A stretch of 64,000 bases of DNA. Source: Streptomyces tendae (GTDB taxonomy: Bacteria > Actinomycetota > Actinomycetes > Streptomycetales > Streptomycetaceae). The translations under genes were made by a program, and so were the position numbers. How positions within the stretch are numbered: position 1 is the stretch's first letter; each line of letters opens with the position of its first letter. Below, piece by piece: positions 44,021 to 52,856 of this stretch. A model generated the notes under the pieces. It saw only the letters and a program-made list of their open reading frames with translations. It had not been told where the DNA came from and made no database searches. The stretch covers positions 806,001 to 870,000 of the forward strand of contig NZ_BMUY01000001.1 of the NCBI RefSeq assembly GCF_014650435.1. The letters run 5' to 3'.

Positions 44021-45613
44021 ATGGACGTGATGCCGCTGCTGCTGTTGGTGGCGGGCAGCGCCGCGGTCGCCGCGGCGGGACGACGGGTGCCGGTGCCGGT
44101 GCCGCTGCTCCTGGTCGCGGCGGGCCTGGCGGTGAGCTACGTGCCCGGTGTGCCCGACTACACCCTCGACCCGCACATCGTCCTGCCCCTGCTGCTGCCC
44201 CCGTTGCTCTACACGGCGGCCACCGACAGCTCGTACCTGGACCTGCGGGCGCAGGCGCGGCCCGTGGCGCTGCTCTCCGTGGGCTACGTCCTGTTCGCCA
44301 CCTTCGTCGTCGGCTGCGCCGCGTACCTCATCGTGCCGGGCCTGCCGCTGACCGCGGCCCTGGTGCTCGGCGCGGTGGTGGCGCCCCCGGACGCCGTCGC
44401 CGCCACGGCCGTCGCCCGCCGCGTGGGGCTGCCCTCCCGGATCACCACGATCCTCCAGGGCGAGTCCCTGGTGAACGACGCCACCGCCATCACCGCCTTC
44501 AAGGTGGCCCTCGCGGCGGCCGTCGGCGAGGGCGCGACCTGGGCCGGCGGGATCGGCGAGTTCCTGATCGCGGCGGTGGGCGGCGTCGGCGTCGGACTGG
44601 TCCTGATGGTGCCGCTGCACTGGCTGCGCACCCACCTGACGGAGGCGCTGCTGCAGAACTCGCTCTCCTTGCTGATCCCGTTCGTCGCCTACGCGGTCGC
44701 CGAGCAGGTGCACGCCTCGGGGGTGCTCGCGGTGGTCGTCGTCGCGCTCTACCTCGGGCACCGCGCGTGGGAGGTCGATTTCGCCACCCGGCTCCAGGAG
44801 GAGGCGGTGTGGAAGATGGTCGCCTTCGTCCTGGAGTCGGCCGTGTTCGCCCTCATCGGACTCCAGCTGCCCGTCGTCCTCAAGGGCCTGGGCGAGTACG
44901 AGGGGATCGACGCCGCCTGGTACGCCCTCGCCGTCTTCCTGGTGGTCGCCGTGGCGAGGTTCGTGTGGGTGTACCCGGCGACCTTCCTGCCCCGGCTGTC
45001 GGCACGGGTACGCGCGCGCGAGGGCGACCTCTCCTGGAAGGGGCCGTTCGTGATCGGCTGGGCCGGGATGCGGGGCGTGGTCTCCCTGGCCATCGCCTTC
45101 TCCATCCCGCTCACCGTGCACGGCGGCGAGCCCTTTCCCGAGCGCAACCTCATCCTGTTCCTCACCTTCACGACCGTCATCGGCACGCTGGTCGTCCAGG
45201 GCGTCAGCCTGCCGCCGCTGATCCGCCTGCTGAAGTTCCCGGCGCACGACGTGCAGGCCGAGACGCTGGCGGAGGCCAACGCGCAGGCGCAGGCCTCGCG
45301 GGTCGCGGAGCTGCGCCTGGACGAGCTTCTGGCCGACGAGCGCAACGCCCTGCCGGCGCCGCTCGCCGACCGCCTCCGCATGGTCCTGGAACGCCGGCGC
45401 AACGCCGTCTGGGAACGGCTCGGCCAGGTCAATTCCGTCACCGGCGAGACCGTCGACGACACCTACCGGCGACTCTCCCGGGAGATGATCAGCGCCGAGC
45501 GCGAGGTCTTCGTCCGGCTCCGGGACGGCCGCTACATCGACGACGAGATGCTCCGGACCTTGCTGCGCCGGCTGGACCTGGAGGAGGCCGCCGCGTACCG
45601 GGAGGCGACGTGA
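44021..45613 (+). CDS. CPA1-type Na+/H+ antiporter (NhaP-like)
   Basis: This 530-residue protein has about 12 transmembrane helices in residues 1-405 and a charged cytoplasmic tail with probable coiled coil. The transport-site Asp lies in the APPDAVAATAVARR and GESLVNDATAITAF motifs, both typical of CPA1 exchangers. It would expel Na+ for protons, supporting pH and salt tolerance. It stands beside the osmotic-stress sigma factor locus, though on the opposite strand. Start ATG 44021 follows GCGAGGACG. Confidence 0.92.
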   Translation: MDVMPLLLLVAGSAAVAAAGRRVPVPVPLLLVAAGLAVSYVPGVPDYTLDPHIVLPLLLPPLLYTAATDSSYLDLRAQARPVALLSVGYVLFATFVVGCAAYLIVPGLPLTAALVLGAVVAPPDAVAATAVARRVGLPSRITTILQGESLVNDATAITAFKVALAAAVGEGATWAGGIGEFLIAAVGGVGVGLVLMVPLHWLRTHLTEALLQNSLSLLIPFVAYAVAEQVHASGVLAVVVVALYLGHRAWEVDFATRLQEEAVWKMVAFVLESAVFALIGLQLPVVLKGLGEYEGIDAAWYALAVFLVVAVARFVWVYPATFLPRLSARVRAREGDLSWKGPFVIGWAGMRGVVSLAIAFSIPLTVHGGEPFPERNLILFLTFTTVIGTLVVQGVSLPPLIRLLKFPAHDVQAETLAEANAQAQASRVAELRLDELLADERNALPAPLADRLRMVLERRRNAVWERLGQVNSVTGETVDDTYRRLSREMISAEREVFVRLRDGRYIDDEMLRTLLRRLDLEEAAAYREAT

Positions 45614-45650
45614 GCACGCGCGCGCGTACGGGGTGCTCGTCCGGTCGGGC

Positions 45651-46559
45651 TCAGGGGAAGGGGCGGCCGGTGACGACCGCCGCCAGGGTCGTCCCGCGCG
45701 GAAAGGCGCCCTCCTCGGTGAGAGCGAGCAGGGCGTACAGCATCTTGGCGACGTAGACGCGCTCCACGGGGAGGCCGTGGCGGCGTTCGAAGTCCTCGGC
45801 GAAGGCGTCCAGCGCCGGTGTCGTGCGGGCGTAGCCGCCGTGGTGGAAGCGGTCGTCCAGGCTCCAGGTGCCGCGCGGACCGCCGAACGCGCGTTCCTGG
45901 AGCCGCCGTATGTCGCCCTGTAGGAAATCGCCCCTGAGCACGGGTACGCCGAGGGCCCGCCGCCCCCGGGGAAGTCCGGCGGCCAGCCCGGCGAGGGTGC
46001 CACCGGTGCCGCAGGCGAGGGCGGCCACGTCGGCGTGCTCGCCCAGCTCCTCGCCCAGGGCGCGGCAGCCGCGGACCGCCTCCGCGTTGCTGCCGCCCTC
46101 GGGGACGACGACGGCGCCCTCCGCGTCCACCGCCCGCAGGAGGGCCGCCAGCGTCTCCGGTTCGGACTTGCGCCGGTACGTCGAGCGGTCGACGAAGTGC
46201 AGCCGCATCCCGTCGGCGGCGCACCGGGCCAGCGAGGGGTTGAGCGGTCGGTCGGCCAGCTCCTGACCGCGGACCACGCCCACCGTGGACAGCCCGAGCA
46301 GCCGGCCCGCGGCGGCGGCGGCCCGCAGGTGGTTGGAGTAGGCGCCGCCGAACGTGACGACGGTGCGGCCGTCCGCCGTGGCGAGAACCGGTGCCAGCTT
46401 GCGCCACTTGTTGCCGACCAGCTCGGGGTGGATCAGATCGTCCCGCTTGAGCAGCAACCGGACACCGCGCCGTTCGAACCGTCCGTCGGTCACCTCGTGC
46501 AGGGGAGAGGGCAGACGGGGCCGCAGGGCGGCGAGGTCGCGGGTGTCGGTGCCGGTCAC
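45651..46559 (-). CDS. PLP-dependent ACC deaminase/D-cysteine desulfhydrase family enzyme
   Basis: The 302-residue protein has the tryptophan-synthase-beta-like fold II of this family. The PLP Lys is in LVGNKWRKLAP (about residues 46-50), the substrate loop in FGGAYSNHLRAAAAAG, and the phosphate loop in CGTGGTLAGLAAG. Family members deaminate D-cysteine or 1-aminocyclopropane-1-carboxylate. ACC deaminases need a specific Tyr pair that I cannot verify, so D-cysteine desulfhydrase-like activity is the safer call. The GTG start 46559 precedes conserved sequence by about 20 residues. It converges with the antiporter. Confidence 0.85.
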   Translation of the reverse strand: MTGTDTRDLAALRPRLPSPLHEVTDGRFERRGVRLLLKRDDLIHPELVGNKWRKLAPVLATADGRTVVTFGGAYSNHLRAAAAAGRLLGLSTVGVVRGQELADRPLNPSLARCAADGMRLHFVDRSTYRRKSEPETLAALLRAVDAEGAVVVPEGGSNAEAVRGCRALGEELGEHADVAALACGTGGTLAGLAAGLPRGRRALGVPVLRGDFLQGDIRRLQERAFGGPRGTWSLDDRFHHGGYARTTPALDAFAEDFERRHGLPVERVYVAKMLYALLALTEEGAFPRGTTLAAVVTGRPFP

Positions 46560-46674
46560 CCGGCCATTGTCACGCCGCCGCCCGGCGAACACCTCCCGCG
46601 GCCCGGTCCCGGGGCCGCTGCGCCCGGCCCGCGGATCTGTCCGCCCGGTCCCGGATCCTCCGGCCGGTGCGGGG

Positions 46675-47265
46675 TCACTTCAGGCGGTCGCGGATGCGCT
46701 CCCGCATGGACGTCATCGTGAAGCCGCGCGGGTCGACCTTCCCGGGCTGCCACTCGAGGTGTCCGATCACGGACCGCTCGTTCCAGCCGTGGTGGCGGCA
46801 CAGGGCCGCGGCGGCCCGCTCGATCGCCTCCAGCTGGGCCGCCGGCCAGGGGTCGTCGCCGTCGCCGAGGTTCTCGCACTCGAAGCCGTAGAAGTGCCGG
46901 TTGCCGTCGGTGTTCGCCTCGTTGTCCCGGGGCAGCGCCTTCTCCGCGATCACGGCGCGCAGAACGTCGTCGTCTCCGAGACCGGCGTGATTGGCCCGGC
47001 CGTGGCCGACCAGGTGCACACGGCCGTCCTTGGTGATGACGCCGTGGCACAGGGGGCCGGGCAACCCCTCGTAGCCCTTGCGGCAGATGTCCACCGTCCG
47101 CGCGCTGCCCCGGGTCACGGTGTGGTGGATCATCACCCCGTGCACCGGGCCCCAGGCGCCCTTGTGGTTGCGGTTGTGGTCCCGCCAGTCGCCGACCTCG
47201 ACGACGGTGAGGCCCTCCGCCTTCAGTGCCTTGAGGAAACTGCTCGCGGACATGGGTGAGGCCAC
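46675..47265 (-). CDS. N-acetylmuramoyl-L-alanine amidase-like protein (amidase_2/PGRP fold)
   Basis: This 196-residue domain has the zinc ligands of amidase_2 enzymes: His-His in GVMIHHTV (about 44-46), a late His in VIGHLEW (about 168), and the GFECEN strand between. It would cut the bond between MurNAc and the stem peptide. No signal peptide is visible, so either export is non-classical or it acts inside, as in phage-like or recycling amidases. GTG 47265 has AAGGAG before it; ATG 47253 is also possible. It is divergent from the encapsulin gene across 326 bases. Confidence 0.82.
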   Translation of the reverse strand: MASPMSASSFLKALKAEGLTVVEVGDWRDHNRNHKGAWGPVHGVMIHHTVTRGSARTVDICRKGYEGLPGPLCHGVITKDGRVHLVGHGRANHAGLGDDDVLRAVIAEKALPRDNEANTDGNRHFYGFECENLGDGDDPWPAAQLEAIERAAAALCRHHGWNERSVIGHLEWQPGKVDPRGFTMTSMRERIRDRLK

Positions 47266-47591
47266 GGCGGGCTCCTTCACGCTGCGCGACGACCGCCCGA
47301 CGCGACCGCCTCGTACGGAGCTTGTACCGAAACGGAGCACCTCCTATTACTTGCTCGGCCGGTGTGCGAATCGTTTCGGACAATCTCATCCAGGCCAGTG
47401 GTGCCGAACAGGGCCCGATGGATCCGGACAAGTCGTCGAGACGCCGAACAAGCCCCCATATCTGCCCCGGCCGCAAGTGATCCATTCCCGCTCTTTCGTG
47501 TAATAGCACCGGCACGCTCCGTGAGGAAGGCTGGTCCATGCACATCGATGCCGGGCGCAGCCGTCCGGCATGACCGGGAGGGCAATTCCTT
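47266..47591. other. divergent region between the amidase and encapsulin genes
   Basis: The 326 bases carry promoters for both directions but no clear consensus boxes. GC is moderately reduced in the middle. The only coding candidate is the 11-codon leader ORF at 47538-47573 with its own Shine-Dalgarno. Confidence 0.5.
47538..47573 (+). CDS. possible 11-residue leader peptide before the encapsulin gene
   Basis: An ATG at 47538 follows GAGGAAGG with seven bases spacing, a strong Shine-Dalgarno. It opens a short frame, MHIDAGRSRPA, that stops at 47571-47573. The encapsulin start lies 18 bases further, with its own GGGAGGG. A translated leader could influence encapsulin expression by coupling. 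It could equally be chance: short ORFs with good ribosome sites arise often in GC-rich DNA. Confidence 0.4.
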   Translation: MHIDAGRSRPA

Positions 47592-48998
47592 ATGTCGGTA
47601 GGCGAAGAGGTCCGCACCGAGCAGACCAGGCCGCAGCAGAGCCTCGGCACGGCGGCCGCGCGGAACCTGGCCACCACCACCAAGTCCGTTCCTCAGATGC
47701 AGGAGATCAGCTCCCGCTGGCTGCTGCGCTCGCTCCCCTGGATCGACGTCCAGGGCGGCACGTACCGGGTCAACCGGCGCCTGACCTTCGCCGTCGGCGA
47801 CGGTCGCGTGACGTTCGTGAAGACCGGCGACCGCGTCGAGGTCATCCCCGCGGAGCTGGGCGAGCTGCCGGCCCTGCGGTCGTACGAGGACGACGAGGTC
47901 CTGTCGGAACTCGCGCAGCGCTGTGAGCAGCGGGAGTTCGGCCCCGGCGAGGTCATCGCCTCGTTCGGCGGCCGGGCCGACGAGGTCTACCTGCTGGCGC
48001 ACGGCAAGATCGAGAAGATCGGCACCGGTCCCTACGGCGACGACGCGGTGCTCGGCGTCCTCGCCGACGGCGCCTACTTCGGAGACCAGGCGCTCCTCGA
48101 CGGGGACGCCATCTGGGAGTTCACCGCCCGCACGGTCACCGCCTGCACGGTGCTGGTGCTGCCCCGCCAGGAGGTGGAGCAGGTCGCGGAGCGGGCGGAG
48201 TCCCTGCGCGAGCACCTGGAGCAGCGGCGCTCGATTCCGGAGCAGCGCACCAACAAGCACGGTGAGAAGGAGATCGACCTCGCGGCCGGTCACAGCGGCG
48301 AGCCGGACATCCCGCACACCTTCGTCGACTACGAGGCCCGGCCCCGTGAGTACGAGCTGAGCGTCGCCCAGACCGTGCTGCGCATCCACTCGCGCGTGGC
48401 CGACCTGTACAACCAGCCGATGAACCAGACCGAACAGCAGATCCGCCTGACGGTCGAGGCGCTGAAGGAGCGTCAGGAGCACGAGCTCATCAACAACCGT
48501 GAGTTCGGCCTGCTGCACAACTGCGAGTACGACCAGCGCATCCAGCCGCACGACGGTGTGCCCGGCCCGGACGACCTCGACGAGCTGCTGAGCCGCCGGC
48601 GCGGCACCAAGCTGCTCCTCGCCCACCCGCGCGCCATCGCCGCCATCGGCCGCGAGCTCAACAAGCGCGGCCTCGTCCCCGAGACGATCGACGTCGCGGG
48701 GAACCGCATCCCGACCTGGCGCGGTGTGCCCATCTACCCGTGCAACAAGATTCCGGTCACCGAGGCCCGCACCTCGTCGATCATCGCGATGCGTACCGGT
48801 GAGCAGGACCAGGGCGTCATCGGTCTGCGGGCCACCGGGATCCCGGACGAGATCGAGCCGAGTCTGTCGGTGCGCTTCATGGGCATCAACGAACAGGCCG
48901 TCATCAAGTACCTGGTCACGGCCTACTACTCGGCCGCCGTCCTGGTACCGGACGCGCTCGGCGTCCTGGAGAACGTCGAGATCGGCCGCTGGCGGTGA
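47592..48998 (+). CDS. family 2B encapsulin shell protein with inserted cyclic-nucleotide-binding domain
   Basis: The 468-residue protein was once annotated as a cyclic-nucleotide-binding protein. Its layout is that of family 2B encapsulins: an HK97-fold shell with an insertion. An N-terminal arm (about 1-90), a cNMP-binding domain (about 95-205, with [12 protein letters not shown] and [15 protein letters not shown] from Phe163), and a C-terminal HK97-like region (about 255-468, with [25 protein letters not shown] and [14 protein letters not shown]). These proteins self-assemble into protein compartments that load a nearby enzyme. The next gene encodes a polyprenyl synthetase with a disordered N-terminal extension, the expected cargo. 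Whether the domain binds cAMP is untested; its arginine pocket is weak. Start ATG 47592 follows GGGAGGG. Confidence 0.92.
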   Translation: MSVGEEVRTEQTRPQQSLGTAAARNLATTTKSVPQMQEISSRWLLRSLPWIDVQGGTYRVNRRLTFAVGDGRVTFVKTGDRVEVIPAELGELPALRSYEDDEVLSELAQRCEQREFGPGEVIASFGGRADEVYLLAHGKIEKIGTGPYGDDAVLGVLADGAYFGDQALLDGDAIWEFTARTVTACTVLVLPRQEVEQVAERAESLREHLEQRRSIPEQRTNKHGEKEIDLAAGHSGEPDIPHTFVDYEARPREYELSVAQTVLRIHSRVADLYNQPMNQTEQQIRLTVEALKERQEHELINNREFGLLHNCEYDQRIQPHDGVPGPDDLDELLSRRRGTKLLLAHPRAIAAIGRELNKRGLVPETIDVAGNRIPTWRGVPIYPCNKIPVTEARTSSIIAMRTGEQDQGVIGLRATGIPDEIEPSLSVRFMGINEQAVIKYLVTAYYSAAVLVPDALGVLENVEIGRWR

Positions 48999-49083
48999 CC
49001 TCACTGTCCCGAACGCGGTGTCCCCGCCCTCCCGGGCGGGTACACCCCCGGGGTACGGACGGGCCCAGGGGGAAGGTGAGTCC

Positions 49084-50244
49084 ATGACGGAGACCCGGCG
49101 CGGCGGCACCGCGATGCGCCGTCCCACCGGAGCACCGGAAAGGCACGGGCCCATCGGCACACAGCGCGACAAGGAGCCGGGGGAGTCGTCCGACGGGCCG
49201 GGACGGGCGGTGGCCGAAGGGCACGAGGCAGCCGTGCTCCTGAGCGAGTCACGGGCATCGGTCGACCCCGAACTGCGGTCCGCCATCGCTTCGCTGCCCG
49301 AGTCGATGCGCCGGATCGCGCTCTACCACTTCGGCTGGCAGCACGCGGACGGCACGCCCGCGGCGGGCAACGCGGGCAAGGCGATCCGCCCCGCGCTCGT
49401 CCTCACCGCGGCGACCGCGCTCGGCGGGCCGGAGGCTCGCGCGGCGGCCGGCCGGGCCGCCGCGGCGGTGGAACTGGTCCACAACTTCACCCTGCTGCAC
49501 GACGACGTGATGGACCGGGACGCCACCCGGCGCCATCGGCCGACCGCGTGGACCGTGTTCGGTGACGCCGACGCGATCCTCGCCGGGGACGCTCTCCAGG
49601 CGCTCGCCCTGCGGCTGCTCGCCGCGGACCGCCACCCCGCGTCCGCGGCGGCGGCCACCCGGCTCGCCGACTGCGTCATGGAGCTGTGCGAGGGCCAGCA
49701 CGCGGACACGGCCATGGAACGGCGCCCGCCGGGCGAGGTCACGCTCGACGAGACGCTCGCCATGGCCGAGGCCAAGACGGGCGCCCTGCTGGGCTGCGCC
49801 TGTGCCCTCGGTGCGCTGTACGCGGGTGCGGCCGCGGAGGACGTCGAGGCGCTGGACGCCTTCGGTCGCGAGGCAGGGCTGGCCTTCCAGCTCATCGACG
49901 ACGTCATCGGCATATGGGGCGACCCGCGCCACACCGGCAAGCCGGCCGGTGCGGACCTGGCGGCCCGCAAGAAGTCACTGCCGGTGGTCGCCGCCCTCAC
50001 CTCCGGCACCCCGGCCGCCGTCGAACTGGCCGAGCTGTACGCCGCACCGTACGACGAGGACAAGGAGGACCTGGAGCGCACCGCCCTGGCCGTGGAGCGG
50101 GCCGGCGGCCGGGACTGGGCGCAGGCCCAGGCGGCCGACCGGATGGCGAGGGCCATGCAGGAGCTGGCCCGCGCCGTGCCCGAGCCGGAGGCGGCCGGCG
50201 GTCTGCTCGCGCTGGCCGAGTTCGTGACCCGGCGCAGCACCTGA
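49084..50244 (+). CDS. polyprenyl (GGPP-type) diphosphate synthase, likely encapsulin cargo
   Basis: The 386-residue enzyme has the first Asp-rich motif DDVMD at 140-144 and the second, DDVIG, from residue 272, plus the GKAIRPALVL substrate segment. It would extend allylic diphosphates with IPP; product chain length cannot be read reliably. The first ~55 residues are Gly/Pro/Arg/Glu-rich and lack secondary structure, unlike ordinary prenyl synthases. That extension fits the cargo-loading domains of family 2B systems. It lies 85 bases after the shell gene, in the same direction. Start ATG 49084 follows GGGGGAAGG. The shell and cargo link is inferred from context. Confidence 0.9.
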   Translation: MTETRRGGTAMRRPTGAPERHGPIGTQRDKEPGESSDGPGRAVAEGHEAAVLLSESRASVDPELRSAIASLPESMRRIALYHFGWQHADGTPAAGNAGKAIRPALVLTAATALGGPEARAAAGRAAAAVELVHNFTLLHDDVMDRDATRRHRPTAWTVFGDADAILAGDALQALALRLLAADRHPASAAAATRLADCVMELCEGQHADTAMERRPPGEVTLDETLAMAEAKTGALLGCACALGALYAGAAAEDVEALDAFGREAGLAFQLIDDVIGIWGDPRHTGKPAGADLAARKKSLPVVAALTSGTPAAVELAELYAAPYDEDKEDLERTALAVERAGGRDWAQAQAADRMARAMQELARAVPEPEAAGGLLALAEFVTRRST

Positions 50245-50278
50245 GCGCCACCCACGCAAGACCCCGGAGCCCGTGCAG

Positions 50279-50308
50279 GGCCGTACGGCACCTGACCGAC
50301 GTACGGCC
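50279..50308 (+). terminator. hairpin after the prenyl synthase gene
   Basis: GGCCGTAC (50279-50286) pairs with GTACGGCC (50301-50308) around a 14-base loop, 34 bases past the stop. It probably ends the encapsulin operon. Confidence 0.55.
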
Positions 50309-50455
50309 GCACCGCCGACGGCTCCGGTCCGGCGGGTCCCGCACTTCCCCACGGTGTGCGGGGCCCGCCTCCTCGTCTCTCCCGCCGGGGCCCAGGACCA
50401 GCGGCTAGGCTCAACCGCCGTACACGCGAGCGGCGTTGAGTCGAAGGGGCGGGGC

Positions 50456-51052
50456 ATGGGTGTGGTGATCCGGACGGCGGGGGAGGACGACCGGGATCTG
50501 GTCGTCCGGTTGCTGGACGAGGCGTTCCAGGACGATCCGGTGAGCAGTTGGGTCTTCCCCGGCGAGGAGTACCGGCGCCGGACGCATCACCGGCTCATGG
50601 CCGCGTTCGCCGACGCCGTGTTCGCCGACGGACGCGTCGACCTCACCGAGGACGGCGCCGCCTGCGCGCTGTGGCTGCCCGTCCCGGCGGACGAGCAGAC
50701 GGCCGCCGAGGACGTTCCCGCGCAGATCCGCGAGGCCGTCGACCCGGAGAACGAGCGCGTGGAGCTGATAGCCCGGCTCACGGACGGCATCCACCCCACC
50801 GGCCGGGCCCACGAGTACCTGTGGATGATCGGCGTGGTCCCCGGCAGGCAGGGCGAGGGGCTGGGCACCGCGCTGGTCGAGAGCGTCCTGGACCGCTGTG
50901 ACCGCGAGGGGCTGCCCGCCTACCTCGAGGCGAGCAGTGCCCGCGGCAAGGTGCTGTACGAGCGCCTCGGGTTCGAGTTCACCGGGCGGGCCCTGGACCT
51001 GCCGGACGGCCCCCGGATGTGGCCGATGTGGCGCGAGCCGCGGACCCGGTAA
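50456..51052 (+). CDS. GNAT-family N-acetyltransferase
   Basis: The 198-residue GNAT protein has motif A YLWMIGVVPGRQGEGLGTALVESVLDRC (about 122-150), with the R/Q-x2-G-x-G/A loop as RQGEGLG, and motif B PAYLEASSARGKVLYERLGFEF. Its substrate is unknown; the layout resembles acetyltransferases acting on small amines or antibiotics. Start ATG 50456 follows AAGGGGCGGGG. No operon partner is clear. Confidence 0.9.
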   Translation: MGVVIRTAGEDDRDLVVRLLDEAFQDDPVSSWVFPGEEYRRRTHHRLMAAFADAVFADGRVDLTEDGAACALWLPVPADEQTAAEDVPAQIREAVDPENERVELIARLTDGIHPTGRAHEYLWMIGVVPGRQGEGLGTALVESVLDRCDREGLPAYLEASSARGKVLYERLGFEFTGRALDLPDGPRMWPMWREPRTR

Positions 51053-51127
51053 TCACATAATCCCCTCCTCAAACAACTACACATGGAGTACTGTGGCCGT
51101 AGTGGTCAACATGAAGGGGAGACCGGT

Positions 51128-51712
51128 TTGCGCAAACTCACGTACTTCGTCGCCTGTTCGATCGACGGCTTCATCGGCGGCCCGGACGGCGACGCGACGT
51201 TCATGGTCCCGTTCGTCGACGAGGAGTTCTTCGAGTTCCTGAAGTCGGAGTATCCGGAGACGCTGCCGACCCACGGCCGTAGGCCGCTGGGCATCGACGA
51301 CCTGCCGAACAAGCGGTTCGACACGATCGTGCAGGGCAGGGCCAGCTACGACCGGGCCCTCAAGGAGGGCGTCACCAGCCCGTACGCTCACCTGCGCGAA
51401 TACGTCGCCTCCCGCACGCTCACCGAGTCGCCCGACCCGAACGTCGAGATCATCTCGACGGATCTGGTGGGCAGGGTCAGGGAGTTGAAGGCGGAGGACA
51501 GTGCCTTCGACATCTACCTGTGCGGCGGCGCGGCCGTCGCCGGCGAGCTGGTCGACGAGGTCGACGAACTCGTCATCAAGAGCTACCCGGTGGTGCTCGG
51601 CACCGGCATGCCGATGTTCGCCTCCGGCTTCGCCGTCTCCGAGTTCGTGACGGACTCGGTGCGGACCTTCGGCAACGGCGTCGTGGTGCGGACGTACCAC
51701 CGCAAGCGCTGA
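51128..51712 (+). CDS. DHFR/RibD-C-like reductase family protein
   Basis: This 194-residue protein has the RibD C-terminal/dihydrofolate-reductase fold: an N-terminal strand RKLTYFVACSIDGFIGGPDGD, the DTIVQGRASYDRALK segment, and the NADPH-binding motif YLCGGAAVAGELVDEVDELVI. Single-domain members are common in actinobacteria with unassigned substrates. The start is TTG 51128, chosen because GGGGAG precedes it at good spacing; an upstream in-frame ATG (51083) lacks conserved sequence. A strong terminator follows. Confidence 0.85.
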   Translation: MRKLTYFVACSIDGFIGGPDGDATFMVPFVDEEFFEFLKSEYPETLPTHGRRPLGIDDLPNKRFDTIVQGRASYDRALKEGVTSPYAHLREYVASRTLTESPDPNVEIISTDLVGRVRELKAEDSAFDIYLCGGAAVAGELVDEVDELVIKSYPVVLGTGMPMFASGFAVSEFVTDSVRTFGNGVVVRTYHRKR

Positions 51713-51780
51713 GCCGCCGCCGGATCGAGGGGCGGCCGAGGACGATTCCCGACCGCGAGTTCCTCGTGCCCCCGGCAACG

Positions 51781-51820
51781 CCGAAGGGGCCCGGCCACGA
51801 TGGTGGCCGGGCCCCTTCGG
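51781..51820. terminator. bidirectional terminator between the reductase and sodN genes
   Basis: A perfect 18-bp stem (51781-51798 with 51803-51820) around GATG lies between two converging genes and can serve both. Confidence 0.85.
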
Positions 51821-51877
51821 GCTGCCCTGCGGCCTGCGATGGTGCACCGATCGCCGGCCCCGGGATGCTGACGTCCG

Positions 51878-52273
51878 TCAGGCCTTCTTGGTCTCCCAGA
51901 AGATCTTGTCGATCTGGGCGATGTAGTCCAGGGCCTTCTGGCCGGTCGCCGGGTCCTTCGAGCCCTTGGCGGCCGAGAGGGCCTTCAGGGTGTCGTTGAC
52001 CAGCTGGTGCAGCTCCGGGTACTTCTCGAAGTGCGGGGGCTTGAAGTAGTCGCTCCACAGCACGGAGACGTGGTGCTTCGCGAGCTCGGCGCGCTGCTCC
52101 TTGATGACCGTGGCGCGCGTCTGGAAGTGCGGGTCGTCGTTGCCGGCCATCTTCTCCTGGACGGCCTTCACCGACTCCGCCTCGATGCGGGCCTGGGCAG
52201 GGTCGTACACGCCGCAGGGCAGGTCGCAGTGGGCGCTGACCGTGACCTTGGGGGCAAACAGGCGGGAAAGCAT
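51878..52273 (-). CDS. sodN: nickel superoxide dismutase
   Basis: The 131-residue precursor has a 14-residue propeptide followed by His15-Cys16-Asp-Leu-Pro-Cys20-Gly, the nickel hook. After processing, His1, Cys2 and Cys6 coordinate Ni. The remaining four-helix bundle is full length (117 residues). It dismutes superoxide in the cytoplasm as a hexamer. The start ATG 52273 follows AGGAAGG. The divergent gene sodX encodes the maturation peptidase. In S. coelicolor sodN is controlled inversely to sodF through nickel and the regulator Nur, partly by a small RNA that pairs with sodN mRNA. Confidence 0.97.
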   Translation of the reverse strand: MLSRLFAPKVTVSAHCDLPCGVYDPAQARIEAESVKAVQEKMAGNDDPHFQTRATVIKEQRAELAKHHVSVLWSDYFKPPHFEKYPELHQLVNDTLKALSAAKGSKDPATGQKALDYIAQIDKIFWETKKA

Positions 52274-52418
52274 GAAGCGTTCCTTCCTCGTGATCGTCTT
52301 CTCAGGGGGGACATTACTCCCTGGGAGACCTGTTTTCGCGGGTGCCCCCGTGGGCTTAGGACAAAAGTCCGGGGTGAGACTGAGACTGGTGGAGGAAAGA
52401 CCGGGGAGGTGCCGGGTG

Positions 52419-52856
52419 ATGCCGGAGCAACTGTCGCAGGAGACCGAGCGCGCCAGAGGGGCGTTGCCCTTCGGGCCGGCCGAGGTGACCGGGCCGTCGA
52501 TGGTGCCCACGCTGCACCACGGTGACGTGCTGCTCGTGCACTGGGGGGCGCGGGTCCGGGCGGGTGACGTGGTCGTCCTGCGGCACCCCTTCCAGCAGGA
52601 CCTGCTCGTGGTCAAACGGGCGGCCGAACGGCGCGGGGCCGGCTGGTGGGTGCTCGGGGACAACGCGTTCGCGGGTGGGGACAGCACCGACTACGGCGTG
52701 GTCCCGCAGGACCTGGTGCTGGGCAGGGTCCGGTTCCGGTACCGCCCGCCGCGGCCGGGTCAGCGTTCGCCGCTCGCCGTGGTCCGCTGGGCGCTGTCGG
52801 CGGTCAGGCCGGTGCTGGCCGACCGGTCCGCCTCCAGGCGCTTGCGGGCGCGGTAG
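52419..52856 (+). CDS. sodX: SodX, S26-type peptidase for NiSOD maturation
   Basis: This 145-residue protein has a signal-peptidase-like S26 domain with catalytic Ser27 in GPSMVPTL and general-base Lys66 in LLVVKRA, then WWVLGDN. No membrane anchor is visible, fitting a cytoplasmic processing enzyme. SodX is thought to remove the NiSOD propeptide. It is divergent from sodN across 145 bases. Its last ~97 bases overlap the convergent CGNR gene end. I chose ATG 52419; GTG 52416 directly before it is possible. Confidence 0.9.
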   Translation: MPEQLSQETERARGALPFGPAEVTGPSMVPTLHHGDVLLVHWGARVRAGDVVVLRHPFQQDLLVVKRAAERRGAGWWVLGDNAFAGGDSTDYGVVPQDLVLGRVRFRYRPPRPGQRSPLAVVRWALSAVRPVLADRSASRRLRAR

